64,000 nucleotides of DNA from Gonatopus flavifemur (Eukaryota; Arthropoda; Insecta; Hymenoptera; Dryinidae). The notes beneath the pieces were generated by a model, which saw nothing but the letters and a program-made list of their open reading frames with translations, was not told where the DNA came from and did not search any database. Position 1 is the first letter of the stretch; each line of letters begins with the position of its first letter. The DNA lies in assembly GCA_018340375.1 (NCBI GenBank), contig JAFFJZ010000002.1, positions 16,882,001 to 16,946,000 on the forward strand, in the 5' to 3' direction. This document shows positions 35,661 to 48,252 of the stretch, piece after piece. A program made the position numbers and the translations under genes.

Positions 35661-38600
35661 CATATTCGTATCGTAGGAAATGTGATTCAGTCGAGGATTA
35701 AACATCAAATGTAGTTTGAATGCCGTTTTAAGCAATATACGGTTTTTTTATTTACAATAAATAAATTACATTCTCATCCATAGTTCAACAAAATCGTAGA
35801 ATCAGGAAGAACAGTGACAGTAACACTCGCAAAAAGTTGGCACAGTTCTACAATTTATAAAATGAAATACAAAATATATACATTTCTAAAATTTCACTCC
35901 GGTCCCATTTTGTGATATGACACAGGCAACAGCCCAATTTGGTTCGAATTAAAATATACCGTTTCCAAGTACGTAATTGTAGAAGTAATTATAAACATTC
36001 TATAGATATCTTAAGGGGTATAGTGTCAACTTTTCATCGATTACTTTTTGAATATAACATTAAGTTAAAGATGTGTTTCTCCACAATTTGATAGTATTAC
36101 TGTCATCAAATGTACAAAATTTAAACCACCTCTTAAAATATAAGGACCATCTTTTTAATTTTAAGTGAAATCAGGTGAAAAAACATTCAATTTTATTATA
36201 CTCTTGTAAAAAACGTTTGGATAAAAAAAATGTCAAAGCTGTAGAACAACTTTGTCTTTTGTTCTCAAAACTTTTTTAATACTGAGTCTGGAAGTAGCCA
36301 AGCCAACATTTATCAATGAAAAATTGAAGATTTTAGTTTAGAATACTGAATTTAAAAGATTATTTCTCAATTTTCTTTACAGATATGAACAATTTGGCAC
36401 ACTATAACTAGATAAAACTATAATATTCCATATTATTTCGCAGGGTTGGACCAGGGTAGTTTACTTTTCGCGTTGTAAAGATCGATCTGAATTTATAATC
36501 GGATTTACACAAAAGTAAGGTTTTACTGTTCTAAATTTTTATGCTTTTAGTAAAAATATATATATATATTATTATTCAATACTTTTGGAAATTATTTCTG
36601 TTAATACAAGAGTTTTAATAAAACTTAAATTTCTTTTACATCCAATAAAAGGTATTTGTTTCCCTTGAATTTTTCCCCTCTTTTCAATGTTAAAATATTG
36701 ATTTCATTGTATATATGTATATATATTTTATAGATGTATATGACACAGATATGATTGAAGGAAAGTATAGATACATATATTATGTATTAATATCTCTAAA
36801 TCAATAAATATGATATGTCACTGACATTTTTTTCCAAATTTGGTACACCTATTTCACGTAGGTGATAGCTTTGTAATTAATATAATAAAATTTTCAAAAA
36901 TACATCAAGAATCCACAATTTAAAAGATGTTAAAAACTTTTTTGTCGGATCGTTACGTGAATTATCAATGGTTTCAATGTATCGATAATTCATCGTTAAT
37001 TTCATTCTTTGAGATAGCTTATCGGATATACATTCCCTAATGTTTTTTATATGTGTGAAAAATTACATATGCTCTTCTCAAAATTTTCAAACGTAAATTG
37101 TTGGCTTGGCATTTTGGACATACACACATATACACATTCTTGAAATACCTCAAACCTTTTTCAGTTTGATTTGAGAGAATAAGATAGAGTTATACATCAA
37201 ATGTTTACAATAGAACTATGCTACAATGATATCGTTTGGTGACAATCACTTCAACTGGACCTCGTTGTGTACGATTGTGCGGTCATTCTAGTATAATTCA
37301 TACCTCGACTACGATACAGCTCAAGCAATATGTAGGTACAAATTATGATGATTAAAATCTGATTATGCAATAGGAAAGACATTGGTGGTCGAGTGAGATG
37401 TTGAAACGGCACGCTTTGCGTTAAATGGATAATTAATTATAAGATATCGTAGCTGTCACTTATGGAAGGCATATCATTTCTTAGATTTATTTTAAAAAGG
37501 ATCAATAAACCAATTGTTCCATTCGATAACTACCAGCAACGGATAATAGGTTTTAATAAGGTATATCATAATAATCATAATAATAATAATGGCTATGATG
37601 ATTCTTCGATTTTTTCCCTAAATCAACCGACAATTACATGTACATGTATATATTTATGTATATATATATATATATCGGATGCATATTAAGAACTAAAAAA
37701 CCGTTGAATGACAATTGAAAATATACAGTCTATATTCGACCAGAACAACCGACAATGCTCCGTAATCTATCTGAAACTATATCAAGGAGAAATATGATTT
37801 GTTTCTCATTACACTATAATACATGAATATATACAAACTTATTTTCTCATAAATCAACAACGATTCATATAATTATTCTCACTCATATCATACAAAAATG
37901 TATCTTTGCGTACTGTGAGGATTCCGATATAACGTTATAGATTCATTTCTTCCATAAAGAACAGTGTACAAGAATAAGCCGATTAGTGATACGGAATTAA
38001 TGATGCAACATTATAGATCCTCAAAGTACACAGACATACCGTATACGAGCACATACACGCGATTAAAGATAATTCTCAACATTATAATATTCTTAGAAGT
38101 TGCATTCAACATTTGCACTTGAAATACATAATCACATGCCAGTCCATTGCATCTTAAACTATTAAATATCATGTATAAATATGCTATAAATGTGTTTACT
38201 TTAGACCTCAAAAGGAAGCATTTGAACTTTAATCAAATATTTACTGTATATGAAAATTTTTTATGACTTTACATTGTAAACAGACCTTTGTGATATAGAA
38301 ACCTGATGATTATAAGGAAGAAATTCGTACAATCTTTTTTTTTCTTGACACAGAATTATAGTTTTATCACACACCTATTTTAATCACATCCAGTTTTATA
38401 ATATTATATACGCCTTTTTTCAGAAATTCAAGATTGAAATTTAATATTCTGATGATTCCAAAAGATATTAGATTATTGATTTTTTTTCTTTCGTTCTGTT
38501 GTCGTTCTAACGTGATAGCATAAAAATAGTATTTATACCTACAACACAGAATTATTCGTAACTTTAGGGTTTAATAAAACTTGTTTGAATGATCTTCATT

Positions 38601-38751
38601 TGTCAAATCAAAAGACATAATTCAAAAATAGTTTCATTGGATCCTGATGATTTGATATTTCCCACGGTTCACACCATTCTCAGGTTTAATTGGTTTAAAA
38701 AACTTGATATATTTCATTAGACATTTTGTAGCATCCTATTTAATTTTGGCA

Positions 38752-39324
38752 CTACGTATCATCAGCTTTGTTTCCATTATGACTTTCTTTGATGATATTC
38801 GAATCTTCGGTGGCTCTTTTCTGAGTATTCTCTTTCTCCCTAAACTCGTTTGTATTTCTATCACCGTGCTTATTTGTACTAGAATCCATTTCAATATTGT
38901 GTTCAACGAAACAATGTACCTGCAATTCATTCACCGTGTGCATAGACACAGCACAAACTTGGCACTTGTACGATTGCGAATTGTCCTCTTTTCTTGTTTC
39001 CTCGGTGGAGATTACAGATTGTTTTGGTCGCTCTGCCATATTGTATTCACGTCTTTGCGGCGGTTGTTGATTAAACTGAGAATTACCAACATGAACGTCA
39101 TTAAAGGACTGTGGCTCTTCATTGGATACTGTCATGTGATATGATTTAGACGCATCTGCATCTGTAGTCACTTTAACAGGATATTGATGTATCACATGCT
39201 GTGCTATAGGCTCACCTTCGTCTGAAGAGGTGTCACCTCCACTGACCGTTTGATTAGGGACTGTTTCTGAATCCCATTGTCCCATTTTATTAGGATCTTT
39301 CTCACAGAGCCTCTGAGCCAGTAT
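38752..39324 (-). CDS. shn: shn exon g (terminal, last C2H2 finger)
   Basis: 573 nt after TTCTGTAG, beginning [20 protein letters not shown] and ending KADDT with TAG at 38754-38752. It carries a single C2H2 finger, [20 protein letters not shown]...H, near residue 2070. The 3' untranslated end is not identified. Confidence 0.88.
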   Translation of the reverse strand: MLAQRLCEKDPNKMGQWDSETVPNQTVSGGDTSSDEGEPIAQHVIHQYPVKVTTDADASKSYHMTVSNEEPQSFNDVHVGNSQFNQQPPQRREYNMAERPKQSVISTEETRKEDNSQSYKCQVCAVSMHTVNELQVHCFVEHNIEMDSSTNKHGDRNTNEFREKENTQKRATEDSNIIKESHNGNKADDT

Positions 39325-42300
39325 CTACAGAAAACAAAATGTATACATTCATATATTAATGTTAATAAACGCATAACTCAGCTATTTTACTTTGCAGTGA
39401 TAAAGAAGAGATTGCCCAATTTTTGACAATAAATTGAAGAAATTAAAAAACTGTATTATGAAACAGAAGCAATGAATCTGAAAGTTTAGGAAATTAGTTT
39501 TTGCTTGAATATCTTGTTGAATACAGTTCCATTTGGATGAACACATCCTATGAAAGTTAGGCAACTCTTCTCTATTCTATCTAAGCCTGTAGGATAATCA
39601 CCTGAAGACTAGCTAGGCTATTATCACAGTCCGTGGTGTCAATATCGTTCAGATTAACCCCAGATCTCTCCATTTCCGCGTAAGTTCCGAATGGCAGTTT
39701 ACCCAAACATTCTAATTTCATAATATGCATTTTACTACGCAAGTGTTTGGCCAAATGTCCATGTATTCTGAATGCTATTTTGCAGTCTGTACATTTGAAA
39801 GGTCTAGGATTGCTCGTGGTAGCTGCTCCAAACGTAGAAGTCATACTAACCTGTAGAGGAAACATTTAATTTAATCTTTATACGATTATTTTGAGAAGAT
39901 TAAGTTGGATGATTGTAGATCAAACGTACCTTGTTATGGTGTGAAACGGATCTTTCGTGTTTAGTAAGATGACCTTTCGTTCTGAACGAAACTGCGCAAC
40001 TTTCACATCGGAATGGCCGTTCGAAATAGTGAATATTGATATGCAATCTTAACTGACTAGGCTTGCTGAACACTTTGTTGCAAATTCCACACACGCTTCT
40101 GCCATCTTCTGTCACACTGTAACTAAATATTATAGATTCAGTTCTTACAGCAATAATTATTTCAATCTTATTCATTGAGTAGGTGTTGAAATATTTCTGA
40201 GTTGGAGTTGAAGGGAATGAAGAAAATTGATAGTGCGTAGAGCTCACCTGACATAGTTGGGCGTCGGTCCACTGGATGGCTGTAGAAATTCCGCTTGTGG
40301 CTTTGCACCTCCCACAGTTGGAGATGGAGATCTGAATCCTGGACTTCCAACAACCATTTTACGAGGTACGACAGAATGCTTCAGATTCTCCGGGGCACAC
40401 TGTTTTGTCATTTCAACGGGGAATTTGATATCAACGCGATCCAAATTTCTGATCTCAATGTTATTCTGAGGTCTCGAAATGTCTTGTAATTTAGAAGGGT
40501 CGTGTATCACTGGTGTTAGAACTTCAAAATTCGATCTAGACTCTTGAGGTTGAGATCTGTATTCTGGTAATACTCGCATGTCTCTACTCGGGGGTCTGAT
40601 ATCAGAATTAGCGTTGGGGCGCATCTCTGTGTTCATGTGAGATACCGATATATCCTGATTCATTCTAATATCATGCGTCGTTATTGGTTTCAATTCTAAA
40701 CTAGGAGGTCTCATTTCCTGCCCTGGTTGCTTGAAATCTTGATTCATCGGTCTCACTTCTTGACTCTGAGATCTATACTCTTGAGTTGGTCTACCGGGTG
40801 ATCTTACATCAATATTCCGAGGACTTTGTATTCTGAGATCCGCGGATGAGGATCTGATATCATGACACTCTCTCGTCTTCTCTATCTCGCTCATCATTTT
40901 CATTGTATTGAACATTGAACTTCTATCGATTTCGCTGATCGTCGTAATTCTATTCATTTCCAAATTAAAATTCTTTGGAGATTCGATATTTGATGGGTTT
41001 ATAATATAATTCACCCTTTCAGGATTATTATGCACGATGATGGGACTGTGATTGATCCTCGAGTTGTTAATAGGGCTGGTTAAATTTCGTTCAGGATGTT
41101 CTTTATCGGATAATAGTATACTATTCTTTTCTTTGAACTCGAAATCCAAAGATCTAATCTCGTTATTTATATTGTTTTGATCCGCACTATTATTTATTTT
41201 CGTAGGATTTTTTATTCTTGATTCTATAACAGGGTGCTGTATCTTACTATTGGGATCAGAGTACGTCAATGTAGGTACAATGATTGGTTCGAGATTTCTT
41301 GGTCTGTTAGGATCTTGATGATTCAGGTACACTTCTTGATTTTCTTTAACGTTCTTCGTATTCCCCACCCGGTACTGCTGTTTAATTTTACTATCCATAA
41401 CATGTCTTTCGGTGAGATACGCTTGCAACATATGACCTTCGGCATCTGGTTTCCATTCTCTTCCCTGTATTGGTAATCTTTCCATAGTTTGAACTATCGT
41501 TTGTAATAAAATTGGTTCGGATACGGGTGTTAAGATGTCCGTTGGTTTGGCTCTTTGCAATATCGGACATTGCGTCGTGATTTGTTTGGTCGTAAGATCC
41601 ATGGGTTGAGAAAAGTGATGCTTCGAATAACTCGATTCGGTTTCACATTCATCTTTTTTGGAAGAATGTATGACGCTTGTTCTCGATCCTTCTTGAGTTG
41701 ATCGATTGGAAGGGAAATAATAACGATGAGACATTTCGTTTTGAATGACCGTTGTGCTTGGAGTGCTGCTAGTAGTATTTTGACTGTTCAGCGTAGAGGT
41801 GGGATTGGTTGTTGTTGTTGTCGTCGTCGTCGATGAACTCACTGTAACCGGAGTGGTTGTCGTTGTCGAGAAACTTAACGTGTAAGGATAAGTTGTTGGT
41901 CTTCCCGAAGGTAATAAACCTGGCAATCTATTATTGGAATTACGTTGAGACAGGCTTAGAAGACTTTGCGCTGCTTCGTGTTCCTCGCTGCCGGATTCTT
42001 CACTTTCTTCTCCTTCGGTATCGTCTTCCTCTTCCGAGGACTCTTCTGTATTCCCACCTGCTGCTAAATAAGCAATCGCCTCCTTATCGATATTTTCATC
42101 GCAAACTGTTGTAGGTACCGGTACTACACCCAACTCGACACATTTTTTATAATGTGCTTTGGACTTCATGTGCTTGGTGAGGTTCCCTTTCGTTTTAAAA
42201 CTGTTTGAATTGAAAGAATAAAATTCTCTTAGTAAAGTATCATTATCAAGAATTTCTGATATCCACTTACCTGAAGGCGCAATGTTTACAAGTGTAAGGT

Positions 42301-45300
42301 CTCACATCCGTATGAGTTCTGATATGTTTCTTCAGCATAGATGGCTTTTTACATCTAATTCCACATTCTTCGCAAACGTATCGACCTCGACCTTGAAACA
42401 AACAACAATAAAAAAGGTAGAACAATGACTTATGAATAAACGAATCGAATAATTATTATGCTTTCGAACACGATTCTTACCTCTGCCTCTAACATATGTA
42501 TAATCTTCGTTACTTTCGAAACCTCCATCAAATATTTTCACTCTTTTAGTTTTTTCTTGTATATCACTTTCCATGCCACTGTCAGGACTAGTTGGAGTTG
42601 TTGGCCTTTGTGAAGAATGTGTTAATATATCTTCTTGCTTTTTCCAAGCAATTGTATAATTGAGAGGTCTGTGTCTAGAATCGTAATGAGCCATATCGAG
42701 ATCCGGTGGGGCTTCTTTGCATATCTTCCAATTAGAGTACATAGATAAACCATGCTGTTGAGTAACGTACATAGGTTGAGGTCTGTTCAAAGTGCAATAA
42801 AAGACTCTGGTCGAGCACTTTAGTCCAAGATATGTATAGGCATGACCATTCAAATACAGTTGCCCATAAGACTTCCTGGGTCTGGGAGTTTCAGGACTGA
42901 TTAGAGGAAGAGTATTGGCCGTAGGTGTTATTCCATGATGTTTTTTCGGTGTAAATGTACCAGGCTTCAGGGGTAGAGACGTGGGTCTCAGAAATTTACT
43001 ACTATTGGTGTAGTCACAATTCTTGGGCGACTTTGATTCAGACTTATCTGTCTTAACAACTAATAGTTCTACGCAACTTTTACTTGGCACTTCTGTCTTG
43101 GAAGAATCCAAATTCACAAGTATCACTGGAGATTGTGGTAAACAATCAGGTTTCGTTTTATTTCCACTCGTTAAATTGTTATAATTTTCCATCACTTTGG
43201 TTTTACTACCCTCAGAGAAATTAATTTTCATTCGCCCATTTTCGTAAGGAGGTGGAGTGGAATCGTATTTCAATACAGGACTGTTTCTAGGTATTTCGAC
43301 CACCGTCGTTTTTATCGCTTCTAACTCTCCAACGTTCCAATCGGAAGGTCTCTTTCTACTGTTAATACTACCATTGTTACAAATATTATTACTACTACTA
43401 CTATTACTACTACTATTATTATTACTACTACTACTACTTTCAACAGCGGTTTTAGAAAAGAATCCAACTTTATTGAAAGAATTTGTCGAAGAATCAATAC
43501 CGTTAGCACTGAAAGGTTTTTCCAACTTAGAATTCGCTTCTTGGTAACTGAATTCTCTTCTGTCCCAGTTGTCTACATTTTTATACTTCGCGACGTTGTT
43601 TTTGATATGACGATCGAGCTCTGGTTTATTCAATTCGCTGGAAGGGATTATTCTTTTTCTGTAGTTCTCAGTTGAGTTTTGTTCAACTTTAACACTAGGA
43701 ACTTTAGGACTTCTTAACCCATCGTTCGGAGTTTTAAAATTCAACTTGGAATCCTTGGCCGGACTGACGAGATCCAATGGTTGACTTAAACCTATTCCAG
43801 ATATCGGAGTCGGAGGTTTCACAGGGCTGGCCAGATCTAAAGGTTGTTGAGGAATCATGTGCAAGCCTGGCAAACCAGGTATCACCTTGTATCCAACGTC
43901 ACCGGATCTTATATTCGGTGATATGTCTATGGTCGGTGTTGCGGATAAAGTGTGTGGTCCCGGCATTCCTGGTACGTAGGGTATAACCTTACCACCGTGA
44001 AGAATACTTGTGATACCTGCTTGTGGTAAGGTCAGAGGATTATAGGCAGTAATGCTCGTCAAAGCATTCAAATGTGGCGATTCTAAATAATTATTATAAC
44101 ATGACATCGTTGGAGCGATATTTGGAGTTGATATGTTTGGTATAATGGATGCTAGAATTTTAGGTGTATTTGGTAAAGATATAGAAGAGCTTGATGTACT
44201 GACTGACGTGGTAGCAGGAGGTTTGTGAACCATCGTACCACCCGAATGAAGACCCGATCTCACTACTATAGATGCAGTCTCGGACGTGACACACTTGCTG
44301 CTCCCTATATGCTCGCAGGAAGGAGAATTCGTTTGGCGTGGCTCGATCCTCATAGTCTTAGTTTCGCCAGTATTATCCAATATTCTAACTTCACCGCCAA
44401 ACATTTGTAAAGAATTTGGTCTAGGATATTTAGATAATTCTTCTAAGGATCTTAAAGTAGTTGGCACCGATTCTGGAGATCTTTGCTTTTTTGTAGGTGG
44501 CGCGTACGCATCCACAAGTCTTGTATTACCTAAAAGAGGGCCAGGAGAAGGTAACGGTTGAAGGCTCGTATAATAATCGTTTGACTTACTGTCAAAATCG
44601 GGTTCAGCCTTTCTCTCCATATCTATTTGATAATCCAACCGTTTAGGGCTCAAAATACCCTTACAGTAATATCTTCGATGAGCTTCTAGATTATCTATAC
44701 TTGTATACGCTATATTACAGGAAAGACATACAAAGTGTTCATTGTTTTCAACTGGTCGGGTACAATCAGAATTAGAATTTCTAGTTTTAAGAAGTAAATC
44801 TTTGATGATAGAACTTTCTTGATTCTGAAGTGGGTCTCTATTCTCCTGGGTGAAACTTTCACTATAACAACGTTTTCGCGTAGCAGCTTCTTCGATGGAT
44901 GAAAGATTCAGTGGTTGGTCGGGGTGTTTTGTTTCTATCAAACTCTGTTGTCGATGTATTAATTTATGTAATCGCGGATCCACCACATCAACAATTGCCT
45001 GGTTGTCTGTTATAATTCTGTCAATATGTTCTTGCACTTGCTCCACATTTGGTTTTGTACTTGAAACCGTTGAGGTGGAAGAGCAGCTGTTAGAAGAATT
45101 CGATAAAGATATCTCAGGATCATTATTCACACATTGTAACGCGGTATGGAATTTTGGCTTGTAAATTTTCCCTGTTTTCACGGTCTTCAAAGTGGACAGG
45201 GTAGTTGATACTGTGGTAGTAGCAGCTGGGACGGAGGCGATAGGCGTTGAAGCTGGGGGTGGAGGTGGTGTACCCGTTCCATTACTAGCACTATCCGAAA

Positions 45301-48252
45301 GACTTATGTCAGATTCTTCGGAGACCTGAAAAACAATATTTTTCGTATGAACTGAAAATGTTTTCAAGAAAACTGATACAGCCTACTATTTCTCGCAAGA
45401 AAAGGACTATCTTGCGGTATTTTTTCCTGATATTTTTGTTTGTTTTCAATATCATGACATGAGAATTTTTTAGTTTAAATCCATTGATCGGTTATATATT
45501 TCCCAAGATCCATGATTCTTCAAGATTTGAGATTTCTTGTTTTAGAAAATTATCAAGCAAGCTTTGTTTTCACATTTGTCATTTTTTTTGTTTTATTTTT
45601 TAATTATTCAGCAAGATGAAAAATGTTTATAAGATAATATATCAAATCATTGAAGGAATTCCAAGCGAGATGATTATGATTTAACAAAAATATCAATTTA
45701 TATAGAGAAATGTTGTTATTGATATCGATCTCAGATTGAGTACCTCATAGTAGAGTTACAAGATACCGGTTTCATTTTCTGGGTTTGTCAAGAATGAATA
45801 AATCAATGTAGATACAAATTATGTTCGTGCATTGAAAATCTAAAAAATGTCGCACAAACGGAATGAAGCGAATTTATTTTTGTTTCCGAATAATTTGGAG
45901 AAAATTATCGATGCATTTGTCGATTCAATTACTATACTAAAAATATCATAAGAATTATTCATCACCAAATTGATACAATCGCTGGGTCATTGCGTATTTT
46001 TTGTGAATAGATAGGAAATTACTGTTAATAAAAAGTCAATATGTACTTCTTCGAATTAATTCAATCAATGACTCTACGCTGTTACGGTTTGTACAATAAT
46101 CAATTACTCGCCACCATGAATTATCAAACAGACATTTATATCGAAATCAGTTTTTGTAATTCAAAATACATGTTTGAAAATTTCAATACCCAATTGGAGG
46201 GTAATTACCAGTTGATTGTGATTAAAATTAGAACAAATTCCTCGAAAATACTGTTCGTCACTGTTTGTTCATGAAAATATTCATCCCACGTGTCACAGTT
46301 AGATTTCAATGGAAATTCAGAGTATAAATCATTATGTTTGTTCAGTGAGATTCTTTTGTAACATACAATGTAGTTCACCTCAGCCAGTACATTAATTAAT
46401 AAACTGGAATTCTTATCAGAGCATTTATTATGGTCATCCATTAGCCACTGTTTGTATTAAACGAAGGTCATAATCGTGATAACATATAACGACACTCGCT
46501 TACGATCATAGCACGAGGTTCTGATTCTTGTTAAAAGCCTATGATGTAATTTTTATACGTTACCTATACGGTAGTTGTATAATACAGTGTGATATAGTGA
46601 GAACTTTGGGAATTCCTATACCTCTATTATCATCGCAAACACATCTTTTCTAAAGTGTGCGAGTTTCACCCCTCGGTAGCTGTATTTACTCTAGCTGTAT
46701 TCGTGTGGGATCGAACCCGGTGCTCAGTCAAGTAGAAAGGTCATGTAAAAAGTGGTCTCTTTGAGAAAGCTTACTATATTTATCTAAGATAGGACACAAC
46801 TGTTATGAAACGATTTTCGAAGAGTTTCAACTTTTCAACGACTGCTATAAAAACACGAGACAAACTTATTCGTTGATCATTTCATAACAATCCATTGGAA
46901 TTGGAATTATAGAATGACATTTCTGAAATTTTTTTAAACTCTTGTGCGATAAGTGGAATGAATCGATCGAGTTTTAACCGCATTAACAAAATCTAAGAGA
47001 AAATCTGCATGCCATTTATTATTGGATTTGAATTTTATATGAAAATTGGGGTATTGGTGTCGATCGTTGATATGAAAATAATTACTAAATTTCAAAAATT
47101 ACAATTCTTAAGAGGAAATAGATTCAATTATAGATTATCTAAAGGAAAGATCGAACGAGAATAATGACGGAGGAATGTATTGGAGAAAGAAAGAAGAGGA
47201 AAAAATAGGTTAGTAGAGTTTTATGATGAACATCAACTGACAGATAGAATAATAGGTCAATTTATGAGACATGGAAGTATACTAAAACAGTGATAGAGAA
47301 AGAACACGAGTAAACGAAGAGGGAAAAAATCTAGTGTACAGAAAATAGATCACAGGGATGTGAAATGCGCTAGATATTTAAAAAGAAGTGGTTGAACAGG
47401 AATACACGAGAACAAAAAATTGTACCTAGCAGAGTTATTGTTTTCCATGACTATGATAGTAATGAATAACTAGTCGTAATGTTAAAAATAATTGTTCTAC
47501 GTAAACTTTTTGGATTCACATATAAGAAAGATGAACGAAAAATCCATTTCCATGCGAAACGTGTATTATACCAACAGAGAGAGAGAGAGAAAGAGAGAGA
47601 GAATAATTTTCAATCTGTATCTCCTATTCTCCACTCACGAAAAATTTAGAATAATTTCAGTAGAGATAGGGCATCGCTTTTGTATCACATATATTCCGAA
47701 CTAACGAACTATTAAAACAATAATTGCATAATTTGCATACCTTGCCTGTTTCACCACCCTCTGTTTTGAGAGCGTGAGCCCTTGACCTGCAGTGTTTATA
47801 GAGATTGGATCTAGTTTTGAAGGCAAATCCACAGGGCACGCAGGGATAGGGCCTTTCATTCGTATGAGCTCTGATGTGCTTTTGCAAAACGCTTGGCTTT
47901 GCACAAGAAAGTTTACAGTAAGGACACACGTAGCCGCTCTTTCTGGATTCCGGAGCTGGTTCAGCCGTAGATGCGGTGGTAGTTGTGGGGGTATCATTTT
48001 CTGGAGTTGCGTCCGCCTTGATCGCTTGATCCTTTGACGATTCTTTCTTCTTATTAACCTCCAGTGGTACAATATTGTTGGGGGGAGTGAGTTCTTTCTT
48101 CGCTTCCACCTTTGGCATTTCGGCTGTTGCCATCTTTTTGAACTTCTTGTGCAGGTACTTTGGCTCTCCATCGTTGTTGTTATTGTTATTGTTGTTATTA
48201 TTGTTGTTATTGTTGGTCAACTGTGGATCTGTCATCGCCACAGTGTGGGTCT
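38752..48252 (-). CDS. shn: Schnurri/HIVEP-type ZAS zinc-finger protein
   Basis: Seven exons (48252-47741, 45325-42481, 42391-42271, 42200-40248, 40116-39930, 39850-39602, 39324-38752) join in frame at consensus splice sites to 2,140 residues from the ATG at 48235. Schnurri is the nuclear co-repressor of Dpp/BMP signalling, binding Mad-Medea on silencers such as that of brinker. Fingers in order: an N-terminal ZAS pair (about 102-155); a CCHC finger [10 protein letters not shown]...H-x4-C (about 355-380); a C-terminal ZAS pair [19 protein letters not shown] and [10 protein letters not shown] (about 1117-1170) followed by a Glu/Ser-rich acidic run; a triplet (about 1812-1900); and a last C2H2 (about 2070). 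Four PLDLS-like motifs suggest CtBP binding. Asn and Ser/Asn tracts are present. Exon 1 begins at an acceptor, so 5' exons lie upstream; whether they are coding is open. Confidence 0.93.
39602..39850 (-). CDS. shn: shn exon f (triplet finger 3)
   Basis: 249 nt after CTCTACAG. Encodes [20 protein letters not shown] and then [20 protein letters not shown] and [17 protein letters not shown], a conserved block following the third finger. It ends CTTCAG|GTGATT. Confidence 0.92.
39930..40116 (-). CDS. shn: shn exon e (triplet fingers 1 and 2)
   Basis: 187 nt after TAGTTACAG. It encodes [20 protein letters not shown] and [20 protein letters not shown], two C2H2 fingers. In fly Schnurri the C-terminal triplet is needed for the Mad/Medea complex, so this exon pair probably carries that role. 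It ends AAG|GTACGT in phase 0. Confidence 0.93.
40248..42200 (-). CDS. shn: shn exon d (end of ZAS-C, acidic run, linker)
   Basis: 1,953 nt. It completes the second ZAS-C finger ([20 protein letters not shown]) and continues [11 protein letters not shown], then an acidic [20 protein letters not shown] run, as in the family. PMDLT at 41591-41605 is another CtBP-type motif. The rest is a long polar linker with EMRP/DIRP-like degenerate repeats (about 40550-40870). It ends GTCAG|GTGAGC in phase 2. Confidence 0.94.
42271..42391 (-). CDS. shn: shn exon c (ZAS-C finger 1 and half of finger 2)
   Basis: 121 nt; begins GTCGAGGTCGA after TTTCAAG and ends GCCTTCAG|GTAAGT. It encodes [37 protein letters not shown]. 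The [18 protein letters not shown] string is essentially invariant in HIVEP/Schnurri proteins. Confidence 0.96.
42481..45325 (-). CDS. shn: shn exon b (large, CCHC finger, PLDLS motifs)
   Basis: 2,845 nt from the acceptor TTTTTCAG (45326) to GGCAGAG|GTAAGA, phase 1. It begins [19 protein letters not shown] finger (C-x2-C-x12-H-x4-C) lies at about 44700-44760. PLNLS is at 44900-44914, PLDLA at 43829-43843 and PLDLV at 43766-43780. A Ser/Asn homopolymer tract is encoded at 43375-43445. The segment around [20 protein letters not shown] matches the conserved block that precedes ZAS-C in this family. Confidence 0.92.
43375..43445 (-). repeat. Trinucleotide tract coding Ser/Asn run in shn
   Basis: AGT/AAT/AAC repeats encode a run of Ser and Asn in exon b. 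It keeps the reading frame and is likely length-polymorphic. Confidence 0.85.
45326..47740 (-). other. shn: shn intron between exons a and b
   Basis: 2.4-kb AT-rich intron with GTATGC donor and TTTTTCAG acceptor. A (GA)n run lies at its 5' end (47575-47602). No coding or RNA gene is seen in it. Confidence 0.75.
47575..47602. repeat. (GA)n tract
   Basis: An almost pure GA dinucleotide run with one AA interruption. It lies 140 bp inside the shn intron, and GAGAG words are potential GAGA-factor sites. Confidence 0.85.
47741..48252 (-). CDS. shn: shn exon a (N-terminal ZAS finger pair)
   Basis: Starts after TTTTTACAG and ends GGCAAG|GTATGC in phase 0. The first ATG is at 48235. The frame is open for two codons more upstream to the acceptor, so translation could start in an earlier exon. 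Fourteen consecutive Asn codons (mixed AAC/AAT) follow MTDPQLT. The finger pair [20 protein letters not shown] and [19 protein letters not shown] has the CxxC-x12-H-x3/5-H form and the KPSVLxKHIRxHT linker typical of HIVEP/Schnurri ZAS-N. Confidence 0.93.

Larger units (their letters stand above)
33898..38751. other. Gap between convergent RPB12 and shn genes
   Basis: It contains the 3' untranslated regions of both genes, whose limits cannot be fixed. I saw no coding region. It holds a GC-rich 149-bp hairpin (34514-34662), a reversed R3 repeat (35465-35660), several TATATA-type microsatellites (36555, 36710, 37650) and otherwise very AT-rich DNA. Confidence 0.5.

Noticed and set aside
40244..40353. 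Alternative short frames around the shn exon d/e junction
   Set aside because: They are read-throughs into introns. The spliced model restores a continuous finger-bearing frame.
46705..46735. GATCGAACCCGGTGCTC string, also T-arm-like
   Set aside because: The rest of a tRNA cloverleaf is missing.
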